A stretch of 40,912 nucleotides of DNA from an uncultured Clostridia bacterium. GTDB lineage: Bacteria > Bacillota > Clostridia > Oscillospirales > Acutalibacteraceae. The notes beneath the pieces were generated by a model. The model searched no databases, was not told the DNA's origin, and saw nothing but the letters and a program-made list of their open reading frames with translations. The translations under genes were made by a program, and so were the position numbers. The stretch spans positions 1 through 40,912 of the forward strand of contig CALWIZ010000021.1 of NCBI GenBank assembly GCA_944380885.1, in the 5' to 3' direction. Position 1 is the stretch's first letter. Each line of letters begins with the position of its first letter. Of the stretch, positions 1-7,470 are shown piece by piece.

Positions 1-177
1 CAGATTCAGGACTGGCTGGGGCATTCGGATTTTTCCACCACGGCGAACATCTACGCCCATCTGGATTACAGTTCGAAACTCTCCTCGGCGCAGGCGATGG
101 TGAGCGGAATGCCCCTTCCCGAAGCAGGAGATTTTGGCAGCAGATGGGAGCAAAACGCAGAAAAAAGCGGGAAATAA
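1..177 (+). CDS. Tyrosine recombinase/integrase, C-terminal 58 residues (cut by window start)
   Basis: Frame 1 is open from the first base to a TAA at 175-177. The visible piece contains LGHSDFSTTANIYAHLD, the hallmark end of phage/ICE-type tyrosine recombinases: the Gly-His of the catalytic box, followed by the nucleophilic Tyr in IYAHLD at about residue 20 of the visible part. Such enzymes cut and rejoin DNA at an attachment site to integrate or excise an element. Codon use (ATC, CTG, ACC, GCG) is richer in GC-ending codons than the genes to the right, which suggests transferred DNA. The gene reads toward the 3' end of a tRNA-Ser about 117 bp away, the usual place for an integrase at the edge of a tRNA-integrated element. 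The catalytic Arg and N-terminal domains lie outside the window, so the subfamily cannot be named. Confidence 0.85.
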   Translation, partial: QIQDWLGHSDFSTTANIYAHLDYSSKLSSAQAMVSGMPLPEAGDFGSRWEQNAEKSGK

Positions 178-185
178 AGCAAAAA

Positions 186-217
186 GCTGTTCTTTCCAAA
201 ATTATGGAAAGAACAGC
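186..217 (-). terminator. Perfect 13-bp inverted repeat, likely terminator reading leftward
   Basis: Arms at 186-198 and 205-217 are perfect reverse complements around a 6-nt loop. On the minus strand the hairpin is followed directly by a T-rich run (TTTTTGCTTTATTT), so it can end transcription coming from the tRNA. On the plus strand no T-run follows. The right arm shares an exact 12-mer with 449-460. Confidence 0.6.
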
Positions 218-255
218 CCAAAATCGGGTGATTTTTGGAGCGGGCACAAAAAAGA

Positions 256-290
256 AAAAATCCAGAAACCCGCATGGTTACTGGATTTTT
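256..290 (-). terminator. Rho-independent terminator just downstream of tRNA-Ser
   Basis: AAAAATCCAG (256-265) pairs with CTGGATTTTT (281-290), with an inner AACC/GGTT pairing. On the minus strand the stem runs into a T-tract and begins only a few bases after the tRNA CCA end. Confidence 0.75.
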
Positions 291-293
291 CGA

Positions 294-382
294 TGGCGGA
301 GCGGGTGGGATTCGAACCCACGAGCCCGTGAGGACTACCTGATTTCGAGTCAGGCCCGTTATGACCACTTCGATACCGCTCC
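294..382 (-). tRNA. tRNA-Ser (anticodon CGA), CCA encoded
   Basis: Read on the minus strand, the 7-bp acceptor GGAGCGG (382-376) pairs with CCGCTCC (304-298), followed by discriminator G and an encoded CCA (296-294). The anticodon stem CCTGA/TCAGG encloses the 7-nt loop CTCGAAA, giving anticodon CGA, which reads the serine codon UCG. A long variable arm, typical of tRNA-Ser, lies between the anticodon arm and the T-arm; the T-arm is GTGGG-TTCGAAT-CCCAC. The length without CCA is 86 nt. Its 3' end faces the integrase remnant, and tRNA 3' ends are standard integration targets for tyrosine recombinases. Confidence 0.95.
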
Positions 383-703
383 CTATATGCTCAACCGCTG
401 TTTTTCCTCGCTTTTTTTCGGTGAAAAAGGGCTTTGGAAAGAACTGACGGAAAGAACAGCAAACTTATTCAATTTTCGAACCGGGTAAAACCCACACGGT
501 TACAAGGTTTTTGGTGGACGAAACGGACAGATCCCCGCAAGATTTCGAGTTATGTTATTTTAAACTTAAAAAATCAGTTCTGATATTATATGCCTAAAAC
601 AAACCGCATAGGTAATTATAGTGACTTTGAGGCGGAATGTCAAGAAAAATAATTTTTACCCTTACAAAAAAAGAGAGTAAACCCGTAAATATGCATTTAC
701 AGC
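383..703. other. Intergenic stretch with a degraded tRNA-Ser/terminator copy
   Basis: No gene is visible between the tRNA and the nusB promoter. Bases 447-555 carry collinear fragments resembling 204-355: an exact 12-mer (206-217 and 449-460), a 14/16 match (266-281 and 488-503), a tRNA-end-like TGG-GGA segment near 512-520, and an exact 10-mer from the anticodon arm (341-350 and 541-550). Two roughly 21-nt gaps separate the blocks. The rest, about 556-680, is AT-rich without recognisable features. No convincing promoter for the tRNA was found here. Confidence 0.5.
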
Positions 704-746
704 TTGAAAATATGCATAAAATCGTGTATAATGTTTTTGCATATTT
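687..746. promoter_or_regulatory. Three copies of an AAATATGCA word around the nusB promoter (candidate operator)
   Basis: The 10-mer AAATATGCAT occurs at 687-696 and again at 708-717, a period of 21 bp or about two helical turns, on the same face of the helix. A third copy in inverted orientation (TGCATATTT) is at 738-746, over the expected transcription start. The copies bracket the -35 and -10 boxes. No regulator is identified; the operator role is inferred from spacing and position alone. Confidence 0.4.
704..732 (+). promoter_or_regulatory. Sigma-A-type promoter of the nusB operon
   Basis: TTGAAA at 704-709 and TATAAT at 727-732 are separated by exactly 17 bp. The predicted start is near 739, leaving a leader of about 25 nt before the nusB ATG at 764. 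This also excludes the in-frame ATG at 704 as a start codon. Confidence 0.85.
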
Positions 747-763
747 ATGAAAGCGGGTGTGTT

Positions 764-1156
764 ATGACAAGAAAACAGGCAAGGGAAGAAGCTTTTATTC
801 TTGTTTTTGAAAAGGAATTTAATGACAGCAGTGTGCAGGATATACTTGATACGGCTGCTGAAGTAAGGGATCTTGTTCCTGACGAATATATAAATACTGT
901 TTTTGCCGGAGTATATGATAATATTGAAAAAATTGACAGTATTATATCGGACAAGGCTGTCGGATGGAGTATAGGCAGAATATCGAAAACAGCGTTATGC
1001 ATATTAAGGCTTGCTATTTTTGAAATATTTTATATGGAGGACATACCGGTATCTGTATCTATAAATGAAGCTGTCGAGCTATGCAAAAAATACGCTACAG
1101 AGAATGATGCGTCGTTTGTAAACGGGATTCTTTCGAGTGTCGTGAAATCTATTTGA
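764..1156 (+). CDS. nusB: Transcription antitermination factor NusB
   Basis: This 130-residue all-helical RNA-binding protein works with NusE (S10) at boxA to keep RNA polymerase elongating through rRNA operons. Family signatures visible are D-x2-I-x2-KAVGWSIGRI near 58-73, INEAVELCKKY at 100-110 and FVNGIL at 118-123. The length matches the usual 130-150. The start at 764 is chosen because an upstream in-frame ATG (704) lies inside the -35 box. It is the first gene of a long operon; xseA follows after one base. The Shine-Dalgarno sequence is weak. Confidence 0.95.
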   Translation: MTRKQAREEAFILVFEKEFNDSSVQDILDTAAEVRDLVPDEYINTVFAGVYDNIEKIDSIISDKAVGWSIGRISKTALCILRLAIFEIFYMEDIPVSVSINEAVELCKKYATENDASFVNGILSSVVKSI

Positions 1157-1157
1157 T

Positions 1158-2360
1158 ATGAATATTAACACTATAACAGTACGACAGTTGAATTTTTACG
1201 TAAAGTCATTACTTGAAGGCGATATACCGCTTCAAAGTATAGCACTTACAGGTGAAATCTCAAATTTCAAAAATCATTTTGCCAGCGGGCATTTTTATTT
1301 TACTCTGAAAGACAGCGCGGCGTCAGTGCGCTGTGTTATGTTTAAAAGCGCGGCACGTTTTGTTGATTTTGAGCCGGAGGACGGCTGTCAGGTTGTGCTG
1401 ATCGGGCGTGTTTCGCTTTATGAAAAGGACGGTCAGTATCAGTTTTACGCAGAAAGAATGTTTAAAGCAGGAGCAGGCGAAGTCGCGGCAGAGCTTGAGA
1501 GACTAAAAGAAAAGCTGAAAGCAAAAGGCTTTTTTGACCTGTCACGGAAAAGACCTCTGCCGAAGTTTCCTCGAAAAATCGCTGTGGTAACCTCAAAAAC
1601 CGGAGCCGCCGTAAAGGATATTTTAAGTGTTCTTTCACGCCGATGGCCGGTAGCTGAGGTAATTCTCTGCCCGGCGTCGGTACAGGGGGCGTCGGCTGTA
1701 AAGGAAATGACAGATGCGCTTGACCGGATTTATGCTTCAGGCAATGCCGATATTATAATAATAGGCAGAGGCGGAGGGTCAGCCGAGGATCTCACAGAGT
1801 TCAACAGTGAGGAACTGGCGGAAAAAATATTTGAGTCGCCTGTACCGGTGATTTCCGCGGTAGGCCATGAAACGGATTTTTCAATAAGCGATCTTGTGGC
1901 GGATCTCAGAGCGCCTACGCCTTCCGCAGCGGCAGAGCTTGCCGTGCCTGACATTAAAGAGATTGCAAATAAATTTATTAAGTACGGAAATACGCTTAAA
2001 TCACTGCTTACCGGCAAATATAATTACAGTGCCGCACGGCTTGACAAACTGCTTGTTTCTTCTTTTTTGAAACGTCCGGAGGAGAGCATAATAAGCGCAA
2101 GAGCAGAATATGCCGACCGTCTTTCGGACAGGGCGGTAAATGCCTTTACAACCATAGCGGACAGATGCGGCAACAGGCTTATGCAGGATGCCGCCAGACT
2201 TGATGCATTAAGTCCTTTGAAAGTTCTTTCCCGCGGTTATTCGCTTGCGTTTAAGGACGGTTTAACTGTTAAGTCATCTGATTGTATCGAAGTAGGAGAT
2301 GAAATCAGTCTTAAATTTTCTAACGGCAGAGCAAAGTGCCGTGTTACAGAAAAGGAGTAA
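1158..2360 (+). CDS. xseA: Exodeoxyribonuclease VII large subunit
   Basis: This is the catalytic subunit of exonuclease VII, which degrades single-stranded DNA from both ends into oligonucleotides during repair and recombination. The N-terminal OB-fold (about 1-100, with GHFYFTL at 44-50) is followed by the exonuclease core with VTSKTGAAVKDI (144-155), GRGGGSAEDL (203-212) and GHETDFSISDLVADLRAPTP (236-255), then a helical C-terminal part. At 400 residues it is close to clostridial relatives. It begins one base after the nusB stop and is followed six bases later by xseB, its obligate partner, so stoichiometric co-expression is expected. Confidence 0.96.
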   Translation: MNINTITVRQLNFYVKSLLEGDIPLQSIALTGEISNFKNHFASGHFYFTLKDSAASVRCVMFKSAARFVDFEPEDGCQVVLIGRVSLYEKDGQYQFYAERMFKAGAGEVAAELERLKEKLKAKGFFDLSRKRPLPKFPRKIAVVTSKTGAAVKDILSVLSRRWPVAEVILCPASVQGASAVKEMTDALDRIYASGNADIIIIGRGGGSAEDLTEFNSEELAEKIFESPVPVISAVGHETDFSISDLVADLRAPTPSAAAELAVPDIKEIANKFIKYGNTLKSLLTGKYNYSAARLDKLLVSSFLKRPEESIISARAEYADRLSDRAVNAFTTIADRCGNRLMQDAARLDALSPLKVLSRGYSLAFKDGLTVKSSDCIEVGDEISLKFSNGRAKCRVTEKE

Positions 2361-2365
2361 TTTTT

Positions 2366-2581
2366 TTGAGCAAGAATACAGATTTTGAAAAAGCCATAGA
2401 AGAGCTTGAAAAAATAGTTTCACAGCTTGAGGGCGGAGAAGTATCGCTTGACGAGTCAATTAAGCTGTTTGAGCGCGGAATGGAGCTTACGGGAATATGT
2501 CGCAAAACTCTTGATACCGCGCGTCAGAAAATAGTGACGCTGACTGAGGCTGAAGAGGAAAACGATAATGGCGGTGAATGA
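2366..2581 (+). CDS. xseB: Exodeoxyribonuclease VII small subunit
   Basis: This 71-residue helical protein binds the coiled-coil part of XseA and is needed for activity of the complex. The family core LEGGEVSLDESIKLFERGME lies near residues 21-40. The start is TTG at 2366: AAGGAG at 2351-2356 sits about 9 nt upstream, and the protein then begins with the usual SKNTDFEKAIEELE. A longer in-frame start at 2336 would overlap xseA and lacks a ribosome site. The gene overlaps ispA by 14 nt, so the two are probably translationally coupled. Confidence 0.93.
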   Translation: MSKNTDFEKAIEELEKIVSQLEGGEVSLDESIKLFERGMELTGICRKTLDTARQKIVTLTEAEEENDNGGE

Positions 2582-3446
2582 GCTTTTTGAGCGTTGGCTG
2601 CCATTGATTGAGAGAAAGCTGGAAATGCTTATAAAGGCAGAAAACCGAAAATATGAAAATGCGCGCAATGCCGCCGCTTACAGCCTGCTTTCAGGTGGTA
2701 AGCGAATCAGGCCGGTTCTTATGCTGGAGTTTTACAGGGTTTGCGGCGGCAGGGAAGATATCTCATCTTTTGCGGCGGCGATAGAGATGATACATACCTA
2801 TTCGCTGATACATGACGATCTTCCGTGCATGGACAATGATGATATGAGGCGCGGCAAGCCATCTTGTCATAAAGCTTTCGGTGAGGCAACTGCGCTGCTC
2901 GCGGGTGATGCGCTGCTGACACAGGCGTTTTCTGCTGCGGCAGGAACAGAAAATATTCCGGCAGAACGGATAGTTAAAGCAATTAATGTTTTGTCAGAAA
3001 AAGCCGGACTTGAAGGCATGATAGGCGGACAGGTGATGGATCTTGCATTTGAGAATATATGTCCGGAAACTTCTGAAATATTAGAAATGTATATTAAAAA
3101 AACCTCATGCCTGCTTGAAGCATCTGCGATGTGCGGCTGCATTCTTGCAGGGGCTGACAGCGTACATGTGAAAGCTGCAGAGAAATATGCTGAAAAACTT
3201 GGCCTTGCTTTTCAGATAAGGGACGATATACTCGACTGCACCGCAGACGAAAAAATGCTGGGTAAGCCGGTCGGAAGCGACGAGAAAAACGGGAAAACCA
3301 CATTTGTGACGCTGTACGGTCTTGAAAGCGCTCAAAGGGAAGCGGAGCAGCTTTCCGCAGAGGCTTTGCAGCAGCTTGAGATATTCGGTGAAGAAGCTGA
3401 AATGCTAAAAGAACTCACTGAATATCTGCTTGATAGAAAATATTAA
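2568..3446 (+). CDS. ispA: Polyprenyl (farnesyl/geranyl) diphosphate synthase
   Basis: This condenses isopentenyl diphosphate with allylic diphosphates to give C15 (possibly C20) prenyl diphosphates, precursors of undecaprenyl-P and quinones. The first aspartate-rich motif is HDDLPCMDNDDMRRG (82-96) and the second RDDILD (218-223); GGKRIRP at 43-49 binds IPP. At 292 residues it has the standard trans-prenyltransferase length. It overlaps xseB and precedes dxs, the first enzyme of the MEP pathway, so the two isoprenoid genes share an operon. Chain length cannot be fixed from sequence alone, though the residues before the first DD motif are FPP-synthase-like. Confidence 0.93.
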   Translation: MAVNELFERWLPLIERKLEMLIKAENRKYENARNAAAYSLLSGGKRIRPVLMLEFYRVCGGREDISSFAAAIEMIHTYSLIHDDLPCMDNDDMRRGKPSCHKAFGEATALLAGDALLTQAFSAAAGTENIPAERIVKAINVLSEKAGLEGMIGGQVMDLAFENICPETSEILEMYIKKTSCLLEASAMCGCILAGADSVHVKAAEKYAEKLGLAFQIRDDILDCTADEKMLGKPVGSDEKNGKTTFVTLYGLESAQREAEQLSAEALQQLEIFGEEAEMLKELTEYLLDRKY

Positions 3447-3459
3447 AGGAATGTAATAA

Positions 3460-5292
3460 TTGGAATATAAAATATTAAGCGGAATTAAATCGCCTGACGA
3501 TGTTAAAAAGCTTAATGAGCAGCAGATTTCGGTACTGTGTGAAGAGATAAGGGAATGTATAATGCTTACCGTTTCAAAAAACGGGGGACATCTCGCTTCA
3601 AATCTCGGAGCTGTGGAACTGACTGTCGCGCTGCACAGGAGTTTTTCCTCTCCTGATGATGCGCTGATTTTCGATGTCGGGCATCAGTCATATACACATA
3701 AACTGCTTACAGGCAGGTTTGACAGGTTTACAGAGCTCAGAACCGAAAACGGTCTGTCAGGATATATGCGCCCTGACGAAAGTGAGCATGACCCTTTTAT
3801 AACGGGACACAGCAGTAATTCGATTTCCGCGGCGTATGGTATTTACCGTGCTAAGCGTCTTAAAGGCGAGAAAGGGACCGCTGTCGCAGTTATAGGCGAC
3901 GGCGCTATGACAGGCGGAATGGCATACGAGGCGCTTAATAACGCCGGAAACGGAAAGAGTAATTTTATAGTTGTACTTAACGATAATAAAATGTCAATTT
4001 CCAGAAATGTAGGAGCTCTTGCTCGTAGTCTTGCCAAAATGCGCAACAAACCGCATTATCACCATTTTAAATACGCTTTAAGCCGGTTCCTGCTCGCTAT
4101 TCCGCTTATCGGAAAACCTCTTAACAGTGCGGTTTATTCACTTAAAGAGAGTATAAAAGGGTTAGTATATAAGAACAATATATTTACGGCAATGGGATTT
4201 AATTATCTTGGACCTGTGGATGGTCACGATGTCAAGGCTATGGAACAGCTTTTCAGCATCGCCAAAACTTATTCGCGACCTTCGCTTGTTCACGTTATAA
4301 CTACTAAAGGCAAGGGATATGCGTATGCGGAGTCTTCTCCGAAAAATTACCATGGAGTGTCGCCCTTTGATATTGATAAGGGCGCATCCGAAAACGGAGA
4401 GCCGACATATTCGGATATAGCCGGAAAAACGCTTTGCAGCCTTGCGGAAAAAGACAGCAGGATATGCGCTGTCACAGCCGCCATGACTTACGGAACAGGT
4501 CTTACCGAATTTTCCCAAAAGTACAAAAACAGGTTTTTTGATGTGGGAATTGCCGAACAGCACGCCGTGACATTTGCTGCGGGTCTTGCAAGCGCAGGAA
4601 TGAAACCTTTTTTTGCGGTTTACTCTTCTTTTTTGCAAAGAGGGTTTGACCAGATTATACATGATATGGCGATAGGCAGTTTTCCGGTGCGTCTTCTTAT
4701 TGACCGTGCCGGTATTGTAGGCGAAGACGGTGAAACACATCAGGGGATTTTTGACATATCCTTTCTCACCTCGGTTCCCGGGATTACGGTTTATTCTCCG
4801 TGCGGCTATAAGGAGCTTGAGTACTGCATTGTGAGAGCCTCTGAAAAAGACGAGATGTGCGCAGTGCGTTATCCGAGGGGCTGTGAAAAAGAATGTCTTG
4901 ACGTCGATTTCAGCGCGGAATATTCTGTTTTCGGTTCCGGCAGTAAGGCGATAGTAACCTACGGCAGGCTTTTTTCTGACGCCTGTGAAGCGCTTAAAGC
5001 ATGCAAAAATCTAAGTGTTGTAAAGCTAAACAGAGTATTTCCGTTAAGTGACAGTCTTATTGTTGAACTGTATAAATACAGTGAAATACATTTTTTTGAG
5101 GAAGGCGTAAAAAGCGGCGGAATAGGCGAACACTGTGCCGCGCGCTTGTTGGAAAAAGGCTTTGACGGAAAATATGTTATACACGCTATTGAAAAATTTG
5201 TTCCGCAGTCGGTGGTTTCAGCCGGAATTAAAAATTGCGGACTCGACACTGAAAGTATGATAAAAGCGGTCGGCGGTGAATGTAATGAGTGA
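3460..5292 (+). CDS. dxs: 1-deoxy-D-xylulose-5-phosphate synthase
   Basis: This TPP-dependent enzyme condenses pyruvate with glyceraldehyde-3-phosphate, the entry step of the MEP isoprenoid pathway. TPP/Mg binding is seen in GDGAMTGG (146-153) and LNDNKMSIS (173-181). The transketolase catalytic Glu is in IAEQHAV near 366, and DRAGIVGEDGETHQG lies near 415-429. At 610 residues it has the family length. The start is TTG at 3460, with AAAGGA at 3445-3450 upstream. Its last bases overlap tlyA by 8 nt. Confidence 0.97.
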   Translation: MEYKILSGIKSPDDVKKLNEQQISVLCEEIRECIMLTVSKNGGHLASNLGAVELTVALHRSFSSPDDALIFDVGHQSYTHKLLTGRFDRFTELRTENGLSGYMRPDESEHDPFITGHSSNSISAAYGIYRAKRLKGEKGTAVAVIGDGAMTGGMAYEALNNAGNGKSNFIVVLNDNKMSISRNVGALARSLAKMRNKPHYHHFKYALSRFLLAIPLIGKPLNSAVYSLKESIKGLVYKNNIFTAMGFNYLGPVDGHDVKAMEQLFSIAKTYSRPSLVHVITTKGKGYAYAESSPKNYHGVSPFDIDKGASENGEPTYSDIAGKTLCSLAEKDSRICAVTAAMTYGTGLTEFSQKYKNRFFDVGIAEQHAVTFAAGLASAGMKPFFAVYSSFLQRGFDQIIHDMAIGSFPVRLLIDRAGIVGEDGETHQGIFDISFLTSVPGITVYSPCGYKELEYCIVRASEKDEMCAVRYPRGCEKECLDVDFSAEYSVFGSGSKAIVTYGRLFSDACEALKACKNLSVVKLNRVFPLSDSLIVELYKYSEIHFFEEGVKSGGIGEHCAARLLEKGFDGKYVIHAIEKFVPQSVVSAGIKNCGLDTESMIKAVGGECNE

Positions 5293-6094
5293 AAAACAGC
5301 GTCTTGATTCTGCGCTTGTGAGCGGCGGATATGCCGAAAGCCGTGAAAAAGCGAAAGCGCTTATAATGGCCGGTATAGTATATGTCAATAATCAGAAATC
5401 CGACAAGGCAGGAAATACTGTAAAACCCGATGATGTCATAGAGGTAAGAGGACCCGGACTCAAATACGTGAGCCGTGGGGGATTAAAGCTCGAAAAGGCT
5501 GTTGAAAGCTTTAAAATTGACCTAACCGGAGCGGTCTGCGCCGATATCGGAGCCTCTACCGGTGGTTTTACAGACTGTATGCTGCAAAACGGTGCGTCAA
5601 AGGTATATGCAGTTGACGTGGGATACGGACAGCTTGCGTGGAAGCTGAGAACCGACAGCAGGGTTGTAAATCTTGAACGTACAAATTTTCGCTATGTTAC
5701 ATCGGAGCAGATACCGGATTTACTGGATTTTGCGTCTGTTGATGTTTCTTTTATATCTCTTTATCATATTTTCCCGACTCTCAGAACTCTTCTAAAAGAT
5801 TCGGGAAGGGCGGTATGTCTTATAAAGCCGCAGTTTGAGGCAGGCAGGGAAAATGTGGGCAAGAAAGGCGTTGTACGTGACAAAGACGTTCATATTGCTG
5901 TCGTTGAAAAGATATCGTCTCTTGCCGTTGAGGACGGTTTTTCGCTTCTCGGACTTGATTTTTCTCCGATAAAAGGGCCTGAGGGCAACATAGAATATTT
6001 ATGTTATATAGAGAAGAGCGCCGATCCTGAAAAAAGCTGTGCGGTAACGCCGCAGCAGCTTGTTGAAGAATCTTATACGGCGCTTAAGGAGTGA
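5285..6094 (+). CDS. tlyA: TlyA-family rRNA 2'-O-methyltransferase
   Basis: Homologues methylate ribose 2'-OH groups in 16S and/or 23S rRNA (C1409 and C1920 in mycobacteria, where loss gives capreomycin resistance); some are also called hemolysin A. An N-terminal S4 RNA-binding domain (about 1-65) precedes an FtsJ-type Rossmann fold with SAM motif DIGASTGGFTDCML (87-100). ATG at 5285 is chosen with GGCGGTGA upstream; an in-frame GTG at 5276 is an alternative. Whether it methylates one or both rRNAs cannot be read here: short type I TlyA proteins modify only 23S. Confidence 0.92.
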   Translation: MSEKQRLDSALVSGGYAESREKAKALIMAGIVYVNNQKSDKAGNTVKPDDVIEVRGPGLKYVSRGGLKLEKAVESFKIDLTGAVCADIGASTGGFTDCMLQNGASKVYAVDVGYGQLAWKLRTDSRVVNLERTNFRYVTSEQIPDLLDFASVDVSFISLYHIFPTLRTLLKDSGRAVCLIKPQFEAGRENVGKKGVVRDKDVHIAVVEKISSLAVEDGFSLLGLDFSPIKGPEGNIEYLCYIEKSADPEKSCAVTPQQLVEESYTALKE

Positions 6095-6098
6095 TTGT

Positions 6099-6944
6099 AT
6101 GAATGCGGCGGTTATACCGAACCTTGACAAGCGCGGCTCGTCACAGGTGGTTGAAAAGCTCGGAATAATATTGAAGGAATGTGACATTAAGGCATATCTT
6201 CCAGAAAATATTGCGGGTGAAAATTTCGGTCATCTTCCTGATGAGCAGCTATACAAAACTGCCGACGTTATTATAACAATAGGCGGTGACGGAACAATAA
6301 TCCGTTACGCAAAGAGGGCGGCGCTTGACGGTAAGCCGGTGCTCGGAATAAACGCCGGAAGAATGGGATATCTTGCCGACATTGAGCAGAATGAGCTTGA
6401 ACTCATAAAAAAGCTCAAAACCGGAGAATATGCGGTTGAAAAAAGAATGATGCTGTCGATTTCGGTATGCGAAAACGGCAGAAAGCTTTCCGAATATAAC
6501 GCTCTTAATGATGCGGTAATAATCAGCGGCTTTATATCGCGAATAATTGATATTTCGGCTTCTGTGGGCAATGATTCGATAAGTTACCGCGCGGACGGTC
6601 TTATACTTTCCACGCCGACAGGCTCAACAGCCTATTCGATGTCTGCCGGAGGACCGGTTATTGATCCGCTTACGCAGAGCATGTGTATAACCCCTATATG
6701 CTCACATTCTCTGTCGGCAAAGCCTATTTTGCTCGGCGCTGACAACACGGTGAAGCTCAAAGCGTACTCAAAAAAGCGTACGGATATTTTTCTTACGGTG
6801 GACGGCAGAAAGGTATGCGCAGTAAGACCGTATACGGAAATATATATTCAGAAGTCAAAACAGTACGCAAAGCTCGTAAGGCTTAACGACCGTTCTTTCT
6901 ATAAAACTCTGTCCGCAAAATTTAAGGACGGAAGAAGTGTTTAG
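6099..6944 (+). CDS. nadK: NAD kinase
   Basis: This ATP- or polyphosphate-dependent phosphorylation of NAD+ to NADP+ is the only route to NADP. Motifs are GGDGT (62-66), NAGRMGYLAD (85-94), ALNDAV (135-140) and TPTGSTAYSMSAGGP (172-186). The length of 281 residues is typical. ATG at 6099 is preceded by AAGGAG at 6086-6091; the longer open frame upstream overlaps tlyA and has no ribosome site. It lies between tlyA and argR as in most Clostridia. Confidence 0.97.
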   Translation: MNAAVIPNLDKRGSSQVVEKLGIILKECDIKAYLPENIAGENFGHLPDEQLYKTADVIITIGGDGTIIRYAKRAALDGKPVLGINAGRMGYLADIEQNELELIKKLKTGEYAVEKRMMLSISVCENGRKLSEYNALNDAVIISGFISRIIDISASVGNDSISYRADGLILSTPTGSTAYSMSAGGPVIDPLTQSMCITPICSHSLSAKPILLGADNTVKLKAYSKKRTDIFLTVDGRKVCAVRPYTEIYIQKSKQYAKLVRLNDRSFYKTLSAKFKDGRSV

Positions 6945-6966
6945 ATAAAAAAAATTTAAGCGAAAA

Positions 6967-6987
6967 GCCGCCGGCTATGCCTGCGGC
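6967..6987 (+). other. Intercistronic hairpin before argR
   Basis: GCCGC and GCGGC arms with an inner GGC/GCC pairing form a GC-rich 21-nt stem-loop in the nadK-argR gap, ending 15 nt before the argR start. No T-run follows, so it is not a simple terminator. It may set an RNA processing point or affect argR translation. Confidence 0.4.
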
Positions 6988-7002
6988 AGAACGGAGATTC
7001 AG

Positions 7003-7458
7003 ATGAAAAGCAAGAGACAGGAAAAAATACTTGAACTGATAAAAACAAAGGTATTTCTTACGCAGGAGGAACTCCAGACGGAGCTTTTATCGCTCGGATA
7101 CAATGTTACGCAGTCGACGGTTTCAAGGGACATAAAGGAGCTTCGTATAGTTAAGGGACACGATTCAAACGGAGTTTACCGCTATATTTCAGGAGCATCA
7201 CCGTCGGGTGAAACGCGCAATACCGAACATTACCGGAAGCTGTTTACCGGAGCGGTGAGAAGTGTGTCTTTTTCGCTTAATAACGTTGTTATAAAATGTT
7301 TTACCGGTATGGCGTCCAGCGCCTGCGTTGCGGTGGACGAAATGTTTGGGGATATGATGTTGGGCTCGCTTGCGGGAGACGATACTATTATCATAGTGAC
7401 CGGTTCGGAGCCGCAGTCGGCGGCGCTTACTGCTGAGCTTAACAAACTTTTAAAATAG
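7003..7458 (+). CDS. argR: Arginine repressor ArgR/AhrC
   Basis: This arginine-sensing hexameric regulator represses arginine biosynthesis and activates catabolism; in Firmicutes it often sits upstream of recN. The N-terminal winged helix carries QSTVSRDIKEL (37-47). The C-terminal oligomerisation and arginine-binding domain carries GSLAGDDTI (121-129), whose two Asp contact arginine. At 151 residues it has the standard length. CGGAG just upstream serves as ribosome site. I did not find a clear ARG box in front of any gene here. Confidence 0.95.
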   Translation: MKSKRQEKILELIKTKVFLTQEELQTELLSLGYNVTQSTVSRDIKELRIVKGHDSNGVYRYISGASPSGETRNTEHYRKLFTGAVRSVSFSLNNVVIKCFTGMASSACVAVDEMFGDMMLGSLAGDDTIIIVTGSEPQSAALTAELNKLLK

Positions 7459-7470
7459 CGGGGAAGAAAA

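Noticed and set aside
687..760. ArgR box at the nusB promoter
   Set aside because: The TGCAT words do not match the TGAAT-type ARG box half sites, and the spacing is 21 bp direct rather than an 18-bp palindrome.
4162..4740. 192-codon open frame antisense to dxs
   Set aside because: It is fully inside dxs on the opposite strand, without a ribosome site or recognisable motifs; a shadow of the coding frame.
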